Positions 43,521 to 52,743 of a DNA stretch of 64,000 bases are shown in pieces; position 1 is the stretch's first letter; every line of letters begins with the position of its first letter. The notes beneath the pieces were generated by a model. The model was not told the DNA's origin. It was given only the letters and a program-made list of their open reading frames with translations, and searched no databases. The DNA is from JAICYJ01 sp035695105 (GTDB lineage: Bacteria > Actinomycetota > Thermoleophilia > Gaiellales > JAICJC01): positions 62,001 through 126,000 of the forward strand of contig DASSEV010000048.1 of NCBI GenBank assembly GCA_035695105.1. The letters are read 5' to 3'. The position numbers and the translations under genes were made by a program.

Positions 43521-46500
43521 CCGGGCAGCGCCGGGCCGGCGCAGAGCACGTCGAGCGCCGGGCACTCCGCGCACCACGCACCCGGCCGCGCCTCGAACCT
43601 CCCCTCCAGGATCGGCCCGAGCGAGGATCGGATGCCGTCCTTGAGCGAGTCCGCATCGGCGGCGACGAAGCTGCGCACGGCCACAGCGTCGGGCCCGTCG
43701 AGGAACGCGTAGACGACCTCGACGCTGGCGGCGCCGCCGAGCAGCGCGGCAAGCGCGTAGATCGCCACCTGGTGGCGGTAGCTGCGATCGACCAGCTCGT
43801 CGGGCGACAGCTCGCCCAGGCGGTTGGTCTTGTAGTCCACCACCAGCGCCGACCTGTCGGCTCCGCGGTGGTAGAGGTCGAACCGCCCCCGGATCAGCAC
43901 GCCGTCGATCTCGAAGGCAAACGGGAGCTCGAGCTGCGCTCCCTGCAGCGAGCCGACCCGGGCGGCCAGGGCCGAGCCGGTCCAGCTGGCCAGCATGCGC
44001 TCGATCAGGGCCTCGTCCTCGGCAGTCGCCTGCGGGTAGCGCTCGCGCCATCGCTCGTCCCGGCGCTCGAGCAGCAGGTGGACGGCGTCGCCGATCTCCA
44101 CGCCCGCCATGCCGGGCTCCTCCCCGCGCTCCGGCACGCGCTCCGGGAGCCGCAGGATGCGCTGCGCGTAGAAGCGGTAGCCGCAGCGGTCGTAGAGCGC
44201 CAGGCCGCTGTAGGAGATCCGCCGCAGCGGCACGCCCGGGGGCGCCGGCACGGGGTCGAGCGGCGGCAGGTCGGGCAGCGGCGACTCGAGCGCCGCGAAC
44301 AGGTGCAGCTGATCGGGCGCCTCCTCGGGCTCGGCCTCCGCCTCGGGCACCCCGACGACCGTCACCTGCACGTGCGTGCGGCCGACCTCGACCAGCCCGT
44401 CACTGTGCAGGCCGACCTCCAGCACCCCGCACAGCGTGGCGATCGGCGTCTCGTCGTCGGGCTTGCCCAGGCCGCCGCTCACGATCAGGTGCTGCTGCGC
44501 CCGCGTCATGGCGACGTACTGGCGGCGACGGCCCTCCTCCAGCTCGGCGCGCCGCTCCTCGTCGGCGAGCTGCTTGTGCCCGAGGGCCGGGCGGGTGATT
44601 CCGGTGTCAGGGCACGCGCGGATGGCGACGCGGCCGTTGCGGTCGAGCAGCACGTCCGGCGCGCCCCGCCCGCCGGGACGGCGGCCCGCATCCGCCACGA
44701 CCACGACCGGGAACTCGAGCCCCTTGGCGGAGTGCACGGTCATCAGCACCACCGCGTCGCCGCCCTCGTCCGCGATCGCCGCCTCCCCCTCGCGCGCGGC
44801 CAGGTCGGCCTGCTCCTCGCAGAAGCGCACGAACCCCTCGAGGTCGGGGCCGCGCAGCTGCTCGTACTCGCGGGCCAGGCGGATCAGCTTGCGGACGTTC
44901 GCCAGGCGCCTGTCGCCATCCGGCCGGGCGAGCAGCGCGAGATCGAAGTCGTGCTCGGCCACGATCGCCTCGCAGAGCCGCTCGAGGCTGTAGGCCGCCA
45001 GCCGCTCGACCACCCGGTCGTACCGCAGCTTGAACGCCTGGCCGAGGCGGTTGTCCTGCTCGGTCAGGGCCTGCGGCCACCGGGCGGGCTCGAACGCGCC
45101 GATCGCCGCGGCCCTCCGGGTCGCCATCCGGATCAGCGCCAGCCCGTCGTTGGAGATGCCGACCAGCGGCGAGGCCAGCACGGCCAGCAGCGCTCGATCG
45201 TCCGTGCGGTTGATCAGCAGGCGCAGGTACGCCAGCAGGTCGCTCACCTCCTGCTGGCCGTAGTAGCCGCGGCCGGTGGCGCGCACGGTCGGCAGGCCGC
45301 GCGCCCGCAGGGCGTCCTCATAGGTGCCGGCGTCGGTTCCCGCCTCGAACAGCAGCACCACCTCGCCCGGCGCGCAGGCGCCGGCATCGACCAGGTCGCT
45401 GATCCGGTCGGCGATCGCCGCCGCCTCCGCCTGCCGCCACGCGATGTCGTCCTCACGGAGGGCGCGGATGTCGGTCAGGAGCATCTCCACCATCGCCGCC
45501 GGCGGGTCGCCCGCGAAGCTGCCGGCGGCCACCAGGTCGTGGTAGCGCCCGTTGAACTCGCGGCCGTACGCCTCGTTGACGAGGTCGAGCACGTGCGGAC
45601 GCGACCGGTAGTTGCGGTCGAGGGCGATCGCCTCGTCGCCGGCCAGGCGGCGCTGCTCGCGGTACACGTCCACGTCCGCTCGCCGGAACCGGTAGATGCT
45701 CTGGAACTCGTCGCCGACCAGGAACAGGTCCCCGCCGCAGACCAGCTCGACCAGCTCGACCTGCAGGCGGTTGGTGTCCTGGAACTCGTCGACCATCACC
45801 TCCGCGAACCGGTCGCGGTACCCCTGGGCGACGTCCGGGCGCGACCGCAGGAGGTCGCGGGCGATCAGCTCGAGGTCGTTGAAGTCGAGCCGGCCGCGCT
45901 GCTCCTTGATCGCGGTGTAATGGGCGTGGAACACGGCGAGCAGCGCCTCGATCAGCGCCAGGTCGGCGATCGCCTCGAGCTCCTGGTCCCGGTCGGCGTC
46001 GTCGTCCGCGGGCTCGCGGTGGGGCCGCAGCTCGAGCGGCAGGCCGACGCCGCGCAGGCGCTCGTGCAGATCGGTGACCATCCGCCGCAGGCGGTCGCGG
46101 CCGTAGCGGGCGAGCAGGTCGAGGCGCTCCGGCACGTCGCCCTCGCCGAACTCCTCGACTGCGCCGGCGAACGCGTCGGACTGGAGGATGCGCATCTCGG
46201 TGTCGGAGGCGACCGAGAAGGTCGGGTCGATCCCCGCCTCGAGCGCATGCGCGCGGAGGATGCGTGCGCACAGGCCGTGGATGGTCGAGATCCACGCCGT
46301 CTCGACGGCCGCCGCCGCCTCAGCCATGCCGCGCTCGCGCAGCTGTTCGCGGATCCGGCGCTTGAGCTCGTCGGCCGCCCGGTCGGTGAAGGTGATGACG
46401 AGCAGGTGGTCGAGCGGCGTCCCCTCGTCCAGGCGCCTGATCACCCGCTCGATCAGTACGGAGGTCTTGCCGGTGCCCGCCCCGGCGGACACGAACACGC

Positions 46501-46558
46501 GGCCGCGGCGCTCGATCGCCGCCGCCTGGCCCTCGTTCCACGTCCGCGTCGCGCTCAC
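43517..46558 (-). CDS. AddA-like UvrD helicase with C-terminal nuclease
   Basis: A 1013-residue superfamily 1 helicase-nuclease for recombinational repair of double-strand ends. Walker A SAGAGTGKTSVL is near residue 24; VITFTDRAADELKRR, MVDEFQDTNRLQVEL (motif II), LDRNYRS and VVLMTVHSAKGLEFPVV (motif V region) follow. The C-terminal domain carries the RecB-type nuclease motif LVVDYKTN with upstream IRGRFDL. GTG 46558 overlaps the AddB-like stop (GTGA). Together with that gene it should act like AddAB at DNA ends, but no Chi-recognition feature can be asserted. Confidence 0.88.
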   Translation of the reverse strand: MSATRTWNEGQAAAIERRGRVFVSAGAGTGKTSVLIERVIRRLDEGTPLDHLLVITFTDRAADELKRRIREQLRERGMAEAAAAVETAWISTIHGLCARILRAHALEAGIDPTFSVASDTEMRILQSDAFAGAVEEFGEGDVPERLDLLARYGRDRLRRMVTDLHERLRGVGLPLELRPHREPADDDADRDQELEAIADLALIEALLAVFHAHYTAIKEQRGRLDFNDLELIARDLLRSRPDVAQGYRDRFAEVMVDEFQDTNRLQVELVELVCGGDLFLVGDEFQSIYRFRRADVDVYREQRRLAGDEAIALDRNYRSRPHVLDLVNEAYGREFNGRYHDLVAAGSFAGDPPAAMVEMLLTDIRALREDDIAWRQAEAAAIADRISDLVDAGACAPGEVVLLFEAGTDAGTYEDALRARGLPTVRATGRGYYGQQEVSDLLAYLRLLINRTDDRALLAVLASPLVGISNDGLALIRMATRRAAAIGAFEPARWPQALTEQDNRLGQAFKLRYDRVVERLAAYSLERLCEAIVAEHDFDLALLARPDGDRRLANVRKLIRLAREYEQLRGPDLEGFVRFCEEQADLAAREGEAAIADEGGDAVVLMTVHSAKGLEFPVVVVADAGRRPGGRGAPDVLLDRNGRVAIRACPDTGITRPALGHKQLADEERRAELEEGRRRQYVAMTRAQQHLIVSGGLGKPDDETPIATLCGVLEVGLHSDGLVEVGRTHVQVTVVGVPEAEAEPEEAPDQLHLFAALESPLPDLPPLDPVPAPPGVPLRRISYSGLALYDRCGYRFYAQRILRLPERVPERGEEPGMAGVEIGDAVHLLLERRDERWRERYPQATAEDEALIERMLASWTGSALAARVGSLQGAQLELPFAFEIDGVLIRGRFDLYHRGADRSALVVDYKTNRLGELSPDELVDRSYRHQVAIYALAALLGGAASVEVVYAFLDGPDAVAVRSFVAADADSLKDGIRSSLGPILEGRFEARPGAWCAECPALDVLCAGPALPG

Positions 46559-49485
46559 CTGATCACCCGGCAGATTCCGCCGGCCTGCCGCAGGCACCAC
46601 TCCGGGCAGCTGCCGCCGATCGGATCACGGCGGATGTCGCCACGGCGCATCCGGGCGACGATCTCGTTCGCGTAGCCGACCGCCCGATCAACCTGCGCCC
46701 AGAAGTCGTCCGGCTCGAGCCGGTCGTTCTTCATGACGCCGTCCAGCTCCCCCTCGACCGCCATGCCGCGGACGCGCCGCTCCCCGCCCAGCGCCCGGTA
46801 GAGGCCGGCCACCGGCTCGATGCCGAGCAGGTCGCGGGCGACCAGGATGTAGAGCGGCAGCTGCAGCTTCCGCTCCGCCTCGATCTGCCGCGCCGAGCGG
46901 GCGCCCTTGCCGGTCTTGTAGTCCCACACGGCGCCCCTCGCCGACATGCCGGGGTCGCGGTCGATCCGGTCGATGGTGCCCGAGACGGCGAAGCCGTCCA
47001 GGCGCAGCCCGCTCTGCAGGTTCGGCGCCGAGGTCTTCGTCCCGAACCGCACCTCGTAGTCACGCGGCACGAGCGGCGAAGCGAACACCGCCTCGCTGCG
47101 CAGGAAGCCCTCGAGGTCGAGCTCGAGCCGGCGAACCGCCGCCTTGCCGGCGACGCCGGCCGGTATGCGGACGCTGCCGAGCGCCTCGTACAGGCACTCG
47201 CGCATCAGCGGCACGGCCCGCGGCAGGTCGGCTTCGGTCAGGCGCTCGATGCCGAGCTCGCCCGGCATGCGCTGGTGGAACCGGTGCAGCGTCGTGTGCG
47301 CCACCGAGCCCGTCTCCTTCGCCCCGAACTCGTAGTCGATCTCGCCCGGCTGCAGGAACCGCTCGACGAACCACGCGGACGAGCACTCCGCGAACTTCTC
47401 GAGCTCCGTCACGTTGAAGCGCTCCTGGCGGGTGAGCGCCTCGAGCACGGCACGGTTCCGCAGCCGCGAGGGCCGACGGTAGGCGAAGCGCGCCCGCTCG
47501 AGCTTGCGCGTCCAGCCCTCGCGGTCGGCCACGGCGGCCGCCCAGTCGGGCCGGCTCCGCAGCTCCCGCGCGAGCGCGCGCTGCCGCTCGCGGACGGTCG
47601 GGGCGTGCGTCAGGTCGTAGGTGAGGTCGCCGATCGCACGCCGGTGCCGCTCGACGCGGTCGTCGCCGACCGCGCGCAGCACGTCCTCGAGGAAGGGCGA
47701 GGGCTCGAGCAGCCTGCCGTCCTCGTCGGCCGCCTGGCGGCAGAGGTACAGCCGCGACCACGGCCGCGTCACCGCCGTGTAGAAGAGGTGCCGGTCGCGC
47801 TCGAGCGCGTCCAGCCGGCCCAGGCCAAGCGCGGACGCCTCGTCGGCGTCGAGGAACGCATTCTCACGCGGGCCGCCCGGCAGCCCTCCCTCCTCCAGGC
47901 CGAGCACGAACACCGCGCGGAAGCGCCGGGTTCGCGATCTGCGCAGGTCGAGCACCTGCACGCGGCCGGTGCCGCCCGCGGGCGGACGGAGCGTCGTGCG
48001 CTCGAGCTCCGCCATCACCCTGGCCCGGTCCGGCTGCGGCAGGCCGCGGGCGGCGAGCTCGCGGAGCTGCTCGACCGTGCGCAGCGCCGCCCGCACCGCG
48101 GCCGCCGCCGCCTCGCCGACGGGGCCCTGGCGCGTCGCCGTCACCCCGCCGGCGGCCCTGCTCATGCGCCGCACCTGATCCACCAGCTGCTCCAGCGGCT
48201 CACCCGCCTCGGCCAGGCGCTCGGGCGCGGCCAGCAGGCGCGAGTAGTCGAGCTCCTCGAGCAGGGCACGGACGTCGTCGTTTCGCAGCGCACCGCGGCC
48301 GCGCAGGCGGCCCTCGGCGTAGTCCACCGTCGCGCGGGGGACGCCGGCGAACGGCGAGCGCAGGAAGCGGAACAGCTCGCCGCGGTCACCGCCGAACCAG
48401 GCGAACCGCAGCAGCCCGAGCAGCGCCTGACCGAAGGCGGTCTCGCCCAGGCCGGTCGCGGCGTCTACCTCGACGGGAACGCCGACGGCGGCGAAGGCGC
48501 TCTCGATGGCCAGCCGCCACGCCGCGGTGTCGCGGGCGATCACGCAGATGTCGTCCGGCGCGTGGCCGTCGCGGACGAGGCGCAGCGCGTGGTAGGCGAC
48601 CTGGTCGGCGACGCCACGCACGCCGCACGCCTCGAGCAGCACGACCGACCCGTCGCCGGCGGGCGCCTGATCGGCCCCCGGCTCGAACAGCGAGCGCTCC
48701 AGGTGCAGGAGCAGCGGGCTGTCGGCATGCTGGCCCGGCGGGAGCTCGACCACCTCGTGTGGGCCGGACGTCAGCGCGTCCACGGCCGGGCGGACGGCGG
48801 CGAGGGCCGGCCGGCCGGGCTGGTAGGGAAGCGACACCATGACCGGGGCCCGGGCGGCGATGGCGCGGAGGGCGGCGATCTGGATGCCGGACATGTCCTC
48901 GAAGCCGTAGGCGAAAACGGGCGATCCGTCCCACGCGTCGAGCCGCGTCTCGAGCAGCCCGGCGGCGTGGGCGTGGCTGCCGGCGCGGTCGCGGACGCCG
49001 AGCTCGGCCAGCCGCTCGCGGTACCGGCGGTGCAGCTCGACCAGCTCGCCACGGCGCCCGTCGGTGCTGAACGCCGCAAGCCGGCGGGCCAGCTCCTCGG
49101 GCGGTGCGGCTGTCACCATGTCGTCGAGCACGCGGGCGAGCCCGTCGACGAAGCCCGGGAAGCGCGCCGGGCCGGTCAGCACGTCGAGCGGGGCGTCGCG
49201 GATGACCTGCTCGAGCACCACCCGGCGTGCGGGCGCGGACAGGATGCCGGCCGGCTCCCCCGCGCGCTCCAGGACGCGCTCGAACAGATCGTCGAAGGTT
49301 CCCGTGGCGCCGCCGAGCAGGGCGGAGCGCCGCACGAGCAGGTCGCGCTCGGCCAGCTCGACGTCCGGCCGGGTCGGCACCACGAGGGTCGGCGAGGTTC
49401 CCGCGTCCACCTCGGCCGCGAACCGGTCGAGCAGCGTCGCGACCTTGCCGCAGTTCGCGGGACCAAGCAGGAGCGTCAGCGGCAT
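46555..49485 (-). CDS. AddB-like nuclease/inactivated helicase subunit
   Basis: A 976-residue partner of the AddA-like protein. The N-terminal P-loop-like GPANCGKVATLL replaces a classic Walker A, as in AddB-type subunits. The C-terminal RecB-type nuclease reads SGTIDRIDRDPG, then VWDYKTGKGA, and cysteines in FAECSSAW and in CPEWCLRQAGGIC near the end match the iron-sulfur staple of AddB. ATG 49485 has no Shine-Dalgarno site but TAGAAT six bases upstream. It heads the operon AddB, AddA, Nth. Confidence 0.85.
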   Translation of the reverse strand: MPLTLLLGPANCGKVATLLDRFAAEVDAGTSPTLVVPTRPDVELAERDLLVRRSALLGGATGTFDDLFERVLERAGEPAGILSAPARRVVLEQVIRDAPLDVLTGPARFPGFVDGLARVLDDMVTAAPPEELARRLAAFSTDGRRGELVELHRRYRERLAELGVRDRAGSHAHAAGLLETRLDAWDGSPVFAYGFEDMSGIQIAALRAIAARAPVMVSLPYQPGRPALAAVRPAVDALTSGPHEVVELPPGQHADSPLLLHLERSLFEPGADQAPAGDGSVVLLEACGVRGVADQVAYHALRLVRDGHAPDDICVIARDTAAWRLAIESAFAAVGVPVEVDAATGLGETAFGQALLGLLRFAWFGGDRGELFRFLRSPFAGVPRATVDYAEGRLRGRGALRNDDVRALLEELDYSRLLAAPERLAEAGEPLEQLVDQVRRMSRAAGGVTATRQGPVGEAAAAAVRAALRTVEQLRELAARGLPQPDRARVMAELERTTLRPPAGGTGRVQVLDLRRSRTRRFRAVFVLGLEEGGLPGGPRENAFLDADEASALGLGRLDALERDRHLFYTAVTRPWSRLYLCRQAADEDGRLLEPSPFLEDVLRAVGDDRVERHRRAIGDLTYDLTHAPTVRERQRALARELRSRPDWAAAVADREGWTRKLERARFAYRRPSRLRNRAVLEALTRQERFNVTELEKFAECSSAWFVERFLQPGEIDYEFGAKETGSVAHTTLHRFHQRMPGELGIERLTEADLPRAVPLMRECLYEALGSVRIPAGVAGKAAVRRLELDLEGFLRSEAVFASPLVPRDYEVRFGTKTSAPNLQSGLRLDGFAVSGTIDRIDRDPGMSARGAVWDYKTGKGARSARQIEAERKLQLPLYILVARDLLGIEPVAGLYRALGGERRVRGMAVEGELDGVMKNDRLEPDDFWAQVDRAVGYANEIVARMRRGDIRRDPIGGSCPEWCLRQAGGICRVIR

Positions 49486-49491
49486 CAGTGG

Positions 49492-49497
49492 ATTCTA
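49492..49497 (-). promoter_or_regulatory. -10 box TAGAAT, 6 nt before start
   Basis: On the minus strand TAGAAT, CCACTG, ATG. The best match to consensus among the start-adjacent boxes here. Confidence 0.6.
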
Positions 49498-49559
49498 CGC
49501 CGGGCGTTCCACTTGCTCGATCCCGTCACGAGGCGGGACGATTGTGCATCAACAGGCTC

Positions 49560-49594
49560 GGTGAACCAAAAGTGCCTGGCACTTCTGGTTCACC
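49560..49594. repeat. REP-like palindrome
   Basis: Two 17-base arms, beginning GGTGAACCA and meeting at AGTGCC-T-GGCACT, pair with a single mismatch around one central base. It lies in the divergent gap between the AddB-like gene and a phosphodiesterase-type gene. The form resembles dispersed extragenic palindromes known in other genomes. No second copy is seen in this window. Confidence 0.65.
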
Positions 49595-49638
49595 CGGCGG
49601 CACGTCACACTGGGGTGGTGGGTAGAGTGCCCGGTCGT

Positions 49639-51255
49639 ATGAGCACCGATCTGACAGGCCGTGCCGTCGTCCTCGGGCTGGACGGCGCCACCTGGGACCT
49701 GCTGCTGCCACTGGCCGAGCGCGGCGTCATGCCGAACCTCGCGCGGGCGCTCGAGCAGGGCCGTCACGGCCGCCTGGAGTCGTGCCTGCCGCCCTACAGC
49801 TCGCCCGCCTGGGTGTCCATCTCCACGGGCAAGAACCCCGGCAGCCACGGCATCTTCGACTTCTGGGAGGCGGGTGCGCCGGGCGAGCGGCGGCTCGTCT
49901 CGTCGCGGTCGGCCAGGGGAAAGAAGCTGTGGGAGCTGGTCGATGCGGCCGGCAAGGTCGCCCACGTGGTGGCCGTGCCCGTCTCCTACCCACCCGCCCG
50001 GCTGGAGCACGGGACGTTCACCTGCGGGATGTTCACGCCCGGGGAGTCCGTCGACTACACCTGGCCGCCGGAGCTGAAGGCGGAGCTGAAAGCGCTCCCC
50101 GGCGGCTACCGCGCCGACCCCTACGCGGACGGGCTGAAGGGCGCCGCCTTCATCGAGCAGACACACGAGGTGATCCGCCAGCAGGAGGTCGCCACCAACC
50201 ACCTGCTCGGCCGAAACGGCGACTGGGATCTGCTCTTCACCGTCATCCAGGCGCCTGATCCGATCCAGCACAAGTTCTGGAACGTGCTCGACCCCACGGA
50301 TCCGCGCTACGACCGGGAGAAGGTGGGTCGCTACCTGCCGGCGCTCGAGGAGACCTACCGGCGCTGTGACGAGGTGATCGGCGACCGTCTGGCCATGGCC
50401 GAGCGAGGCGCCTTCGTGATGATCGTCAGCGACCACGGCTTCGGCCGCTACGAGAAGAGCTTCTACCTGAACCAGGTGCTCGAGCAGCATGGCCTGCTCC
50501 ACCGCGAGCGCAGCGCGAAGAGGGTCGCATCCCGGCGTCTGTCCACCCGGCGTGTGATCGATGCGATCCGCAGGATCGACGTGCTCGGCCTGGAAGGGCG
50601 GGTACCGGAGCGGTTCCGGGAGAAGCTGGCATCCGGGATCGACTCCGCCCTCGGGGTGCCGATCGACATGCAGCGCACGCTCGCCTACGCAGCGGCCCGT
50701 TCGGCCGAGAGCGTGTTCATCGCCGACCACGTTCCCGAGTCACAGCGCGAGGACGTCGCCCGTCGCGTGATCGACGCGCTCGAGGCGGCGCGCGACCCCG
50801 ACACCGGCGAGCCGATCATCGTCCGCGCCCTGCGGCGTGAGGACGTGTACGACGGCCCCGAGCTGCACCGTATCCCGGACATCCTGATCGACTTCGGCGA
50901 GCGCCCCTACGTGGCGTCCGACCGGCTGGCGGCCAGCTCGATCGTCGAACGGCTGCCCGCGGCGGGCGGCGGCGGGCGCCATCGCCGCTACGGCATCCTG
51001 CTGGCCCTCGGCCCGGGCATCCAGCCGGGCGCCGTCGAGGGGGCGAACATCGTCGACCTCGCGCCGACGGCGCTGCACGCGATGGGGCTGCCCGTGCCGG
51101 ACGATATGGACGGGCGCGTGCTCGCCGAGCTGTTCTCCGACGGCCGGGCGGTGCAGAGGAGCACGGCCGCCTCGACCGAGACGTCCGAGGTGGTCTACAC
51201 GCCGGAGGAGGAGGCGGCCATCGAGGCCTCGCTCGAGAACCTCGGCTATCTGTAG
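49639..51255 (+). CDS. Alkaline-phosphatase-superfamily phosphodiesterase
   Basis: A 538-residue type I phosphodiesterase/nucleotide pyrophosphatase-like protein. Metal-site parts are VLGLDGATWD (first Asp), SSPAWVSISTGKNPGSHGIFDF in two overlapping blocks (nucleophile Thr or Ser in STGKNPG), APDPIQHKFW and VSDHGFG. No signal peptide, so cytoplasmic. In many bacteria such enzymes sit in glycan or phospholipid gene sets, but the neighbours here do not tell. ATG 49639 is used; an in-frame GTG at 49627 overlaps a TAGAGT box (49623-49628), so transcription likely begins just before the ATG. Confidence 0.82.
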   Translation: MSTDLTGRAVVLGLDGATWDLLLPLAERGVMPNLARALEQGRHGRLESCLPPYSSPAWVSISTGKNPGSHGIFDFWEAGAPGERRLVSSRSARGKKLWELVDAAGKVAHVVAVPVSYPPARLEHGTFTCGMFTPGESVDYTWPPELKAELKALPGGYRADPYADGLKGAAFIEQTHEVIRQQEVATNHLLGRNGDWDLLFTVIQAPDPIQHKFWNVLDPTDPRYDREKVGRYLPALEETYRRCDEVIGDRLAMAERGAFVMIVSDHGFGRYEKSFYLNQVLEQHGLLHRERSAKRVASRRLSTRRVIDAIRRIDVLGLEGRVPERFREKLASGIDSALGVPIDMQRTLAYAAARSAESVFIADHVPESQREDVARRVIDALEAARDPDTGEPIIVRALRREDVYDGPELHRIPDILIDFGERPYVASDRLAASSIVERLPAAGGGGRHRRYGILLALGPGIQPGAVEGANIVDLAPTALHAMGLPVPDDMDGRVLAELFSDGRAVQRSTAASTETSEVVYTPEEEAAIEASLENLGYL

Positions 51256-51257
51256 GG

Positions 51258-51278
51258 CGAGGCGGCGTCTACGCCTCG
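51258..51278. terminator. Hairpin between convergent genes
   Basis: CGAGGCG (51258-51264) and CGCCTCG (51272-51278) with a 7-base loop. It includes the stop codon of the ferredoxin gene and follows the phosphodiesterase stop by two bases. Confidence 0.45.
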
Positions 51279-51556
51279 GCGCCCGGCGGCTTCACCTCGT
51301 CGACCAGTTTGTCGATCGTCCCCTGGTCGGGATACGCGTAGTTGATCTTGACGAACGGCTCCCACTTGTCGGGCAGCGCGTCCTCCGGGAAGATCGCCTC
51401 CACCGGGCACTCCGGCTCGCATGCGCCGCAGTCGATGCACTCCTCGGGGTCGATCACGAGCATCCGGCCCATCTCGTGGATGCAGTCGACCGGACAGACG
51501 TCGATGCACGACTTGTCCTTCAGGTCGATGCAGGGCTCGGCGATGATGTAGGTCAC
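51269..51556 (-). CDS. fdxA: 7Fe ferredoxin
   Basis: A 95-residue low-potential ferredoxin. The first cluster motif is C-x7-C-x3-C-P (CIDLKDKSCIDVCPVDC), which binds a 3Fe-4S or mixed cluster; the second is CIDCGACEPECPVEA for 4Fe-4S. The C-terminal 45 residues match the FdxA extension (KWEPFVKINYAYPD). GTG 51556 has AGGAGG nine bases upstream; upstream extension is rejected. A MITE-like repeat ends about 45 bases upstream and contributes two bases to a TAGGAT box (51598-51603). Confidence 0.93.
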   Translation of the reverse strand: MTYIIAEPCIDLKDKSCIDVCPVDCIHEMGRMLVIDPEECIDCGACEPECPVEAIFPEDALPDKWEPFVKINYAYPDQGTIDKLVDEVKPPGAEA

Positions 51557-51600
51557 GGAACGGGGCCTCCTGGGGTCTCTTCCCTCTCTGGCGGCGGATC

Positions 51601-51754
51601 CTAGATGATTGATTTCACGGCCGCGTGCGGTCTGAGCGGTCGTGAGGCGAGCAGCGCAAGGATCGAGGGAGGGCAGATATCCAGCCACCCGACCTGGGCA
51701 CCTCCTCACGCGATGGACGTTCAGACGTGCGTGGTCGTGGAATCAATCGTCTGG
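51601..51754 (-). repeat. MITE-like repeat, copy 1
   Basis: A 154-bp element with inverted ends (CTAGATGATTGATTTCACG at the left, and CCAGACGATTGATTCCACG read on the other strand from the right). Read on the minus strand it is collinear with 63447-63764: the first 35 bases agree closely, a 37-bp core at 51645-51681 matches 63627-63663 with one difference, and the ends agree. Its right end supplies the stop codon of the receiver-like gene, its left end two bases of the fdxA -10 box. No coding capacity. Confidence 0.75.
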
Positions 51755-52060
51755 AACCAGCTCGCACACGAGCTCAGGCAACCGCTCGCTCAGGACCGAC
51801 CGGGCGACGACCTTCGCGAACCCCGCCTTGCGGGCGCTCCGCAGCGCCTGGGGATCGGTGTGCTGCCCGAATCCCAGCACCGGCACGCCGGGGAACCTGG
51901 CGAGCACGTCGGCCGGGTCGGTGCGGTTGACGTCGGCGATGACGAGGTCGGGCGGCGGGCCGCCCGGCTTCGCGATCACCTCGTGCCCGCTCGCGATCAG
52001 CATCGCGTCGATCTTGCCCCGGAAGAACAGGTCGACGCCGGCCAGCTGGACGACGCTCAC
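51743..52060 (-). CDS. Receiver-like domain protein after ccdA
   Basis: A 105-residue protein with a degenerate response-regulator-receiver shape: VVQLAGVDLFFRGKI, PDLVIADVNR (putative acceptor Asp), VPVLGFGQHTD, and GFAKVVARSVL in place of the usual Lys segment. The acidic pocket at the N-terminus is missing, so phosphorylation is doubtful. GTG 52060 overlaps the ccdA stop by four bases. The stop codon lies inside the terminal repeat of the MITE-like element, so the original C-terminus may have been longer. Confidence 0.6.
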   Translation of the reverse strand: MSVVQLAGVDLFFRGKIDAMLIASGHEVIAKPGGPPPDLVIADVNRTDPADVLARFPGVPVLGFGQHTDPQALRSARKAGFAKVVARSVLSERLPELVCELVPDD

Positions 52061-52743
52061 AGCGTCTCCGTCACGTGGTTCACCCAGCCGTTCAGGATGA
52101 AGGTGCGGTCGAAGAAGACGAGCAGGCCCGCGGTGACGAGGATCACGCCGCTGGCGAGGCGCACCACGTCGTAGCGGTCGCGCAGCCAGCGGAAGATGGA
52201 CATCGTCCTGCCGAGGGCGATCGCGGCCAGGAGGAACGGCAGCGCCAGGCCGGCGGCGTAGGCGGCAAGCAGCCCCGCGGCTCGCGCGGTCGAGCCCAGC
52301 CCGCTCGAGAGCAGCAGCAGCGACGCCAGCACCGGCGTGACGCATGGGGTGAAGCAGAGGGCGAACGCGCCGCCGAGGAGCAGCGGCGACCCGGTGCGGC
52401 GGGCCGGCTCGACGGCGGGGGCGAGCGATCGCTCGAGCAGGGGCACCGGCAGCAGGCCGAGCATGAACAGCCCCATCGCCACGATCACGATGCCGGACAG
52501 CTTGGCCAGCTGGTCGCGGTGGCTCGACAGCTCGCCGCCGGCCAGGCCGGCGAGCACGCCCATGATCACGAACACGAGCGAGAAGCCGAGGACGAACGGC
52601 AGCGCCGCGACCAGCGAGCGCCGCGGCCCGCCTGGCCTGATGCCGACGGCCGCGAGGTACGCGGGCACGAGCGGCAGCACGCAGGGAGTCGCGAACGAGA
52701 TCAGGCCGGCGCCGAACGCACCTGCTGCCGAGGGGGTGGTCAC
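52057..52743 (-). CDS. ccdA: CcdA/DsbD-type thiol-electron transporter
   Basis: A 228-residue membrane protein with six helices that passes electrons from cytoplasmic thioredoxin to extracytoplasmic thiols. The two redox cysteines are in SFATPCVLPLVPAY (near residue 21) and FTPCVTPVLASL. It serves cytochrome c maturation in this operon (TlpA-like, CcmH, CcdA). GTG 52743 overlaps the CcmH stop. TrxB at 41 kb is the likely ultimate electron source. Confidence 0.9.
   Translation of the reverse strand: MTTPSAAGAFGAGLISFATPCVLPLVPAYLAAVGIRPGGPRRSLVAALPFVLGFSLVFVIMGVLAGLAGGELSSHRDQLAKLSGIVIVAMGLFMLGLLPVPLLERSLAPAVEPARRTGSPLLLGGAFALCFTPCVTPVLASLLLLSSGLGSTARAAGLLAAYAAGLALPFLLAAIALGRTMSIFRWLRDRYDVVRLASGVILVTAGLLVFFDRTFILNGWVNHVTETL

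Noticed and set aside
43772..46675. 967-codon open frame antisense to the AddA-like gene
   Set aside because: No domains, skewed composition, and fully explained by the helicase gene on the other strand.
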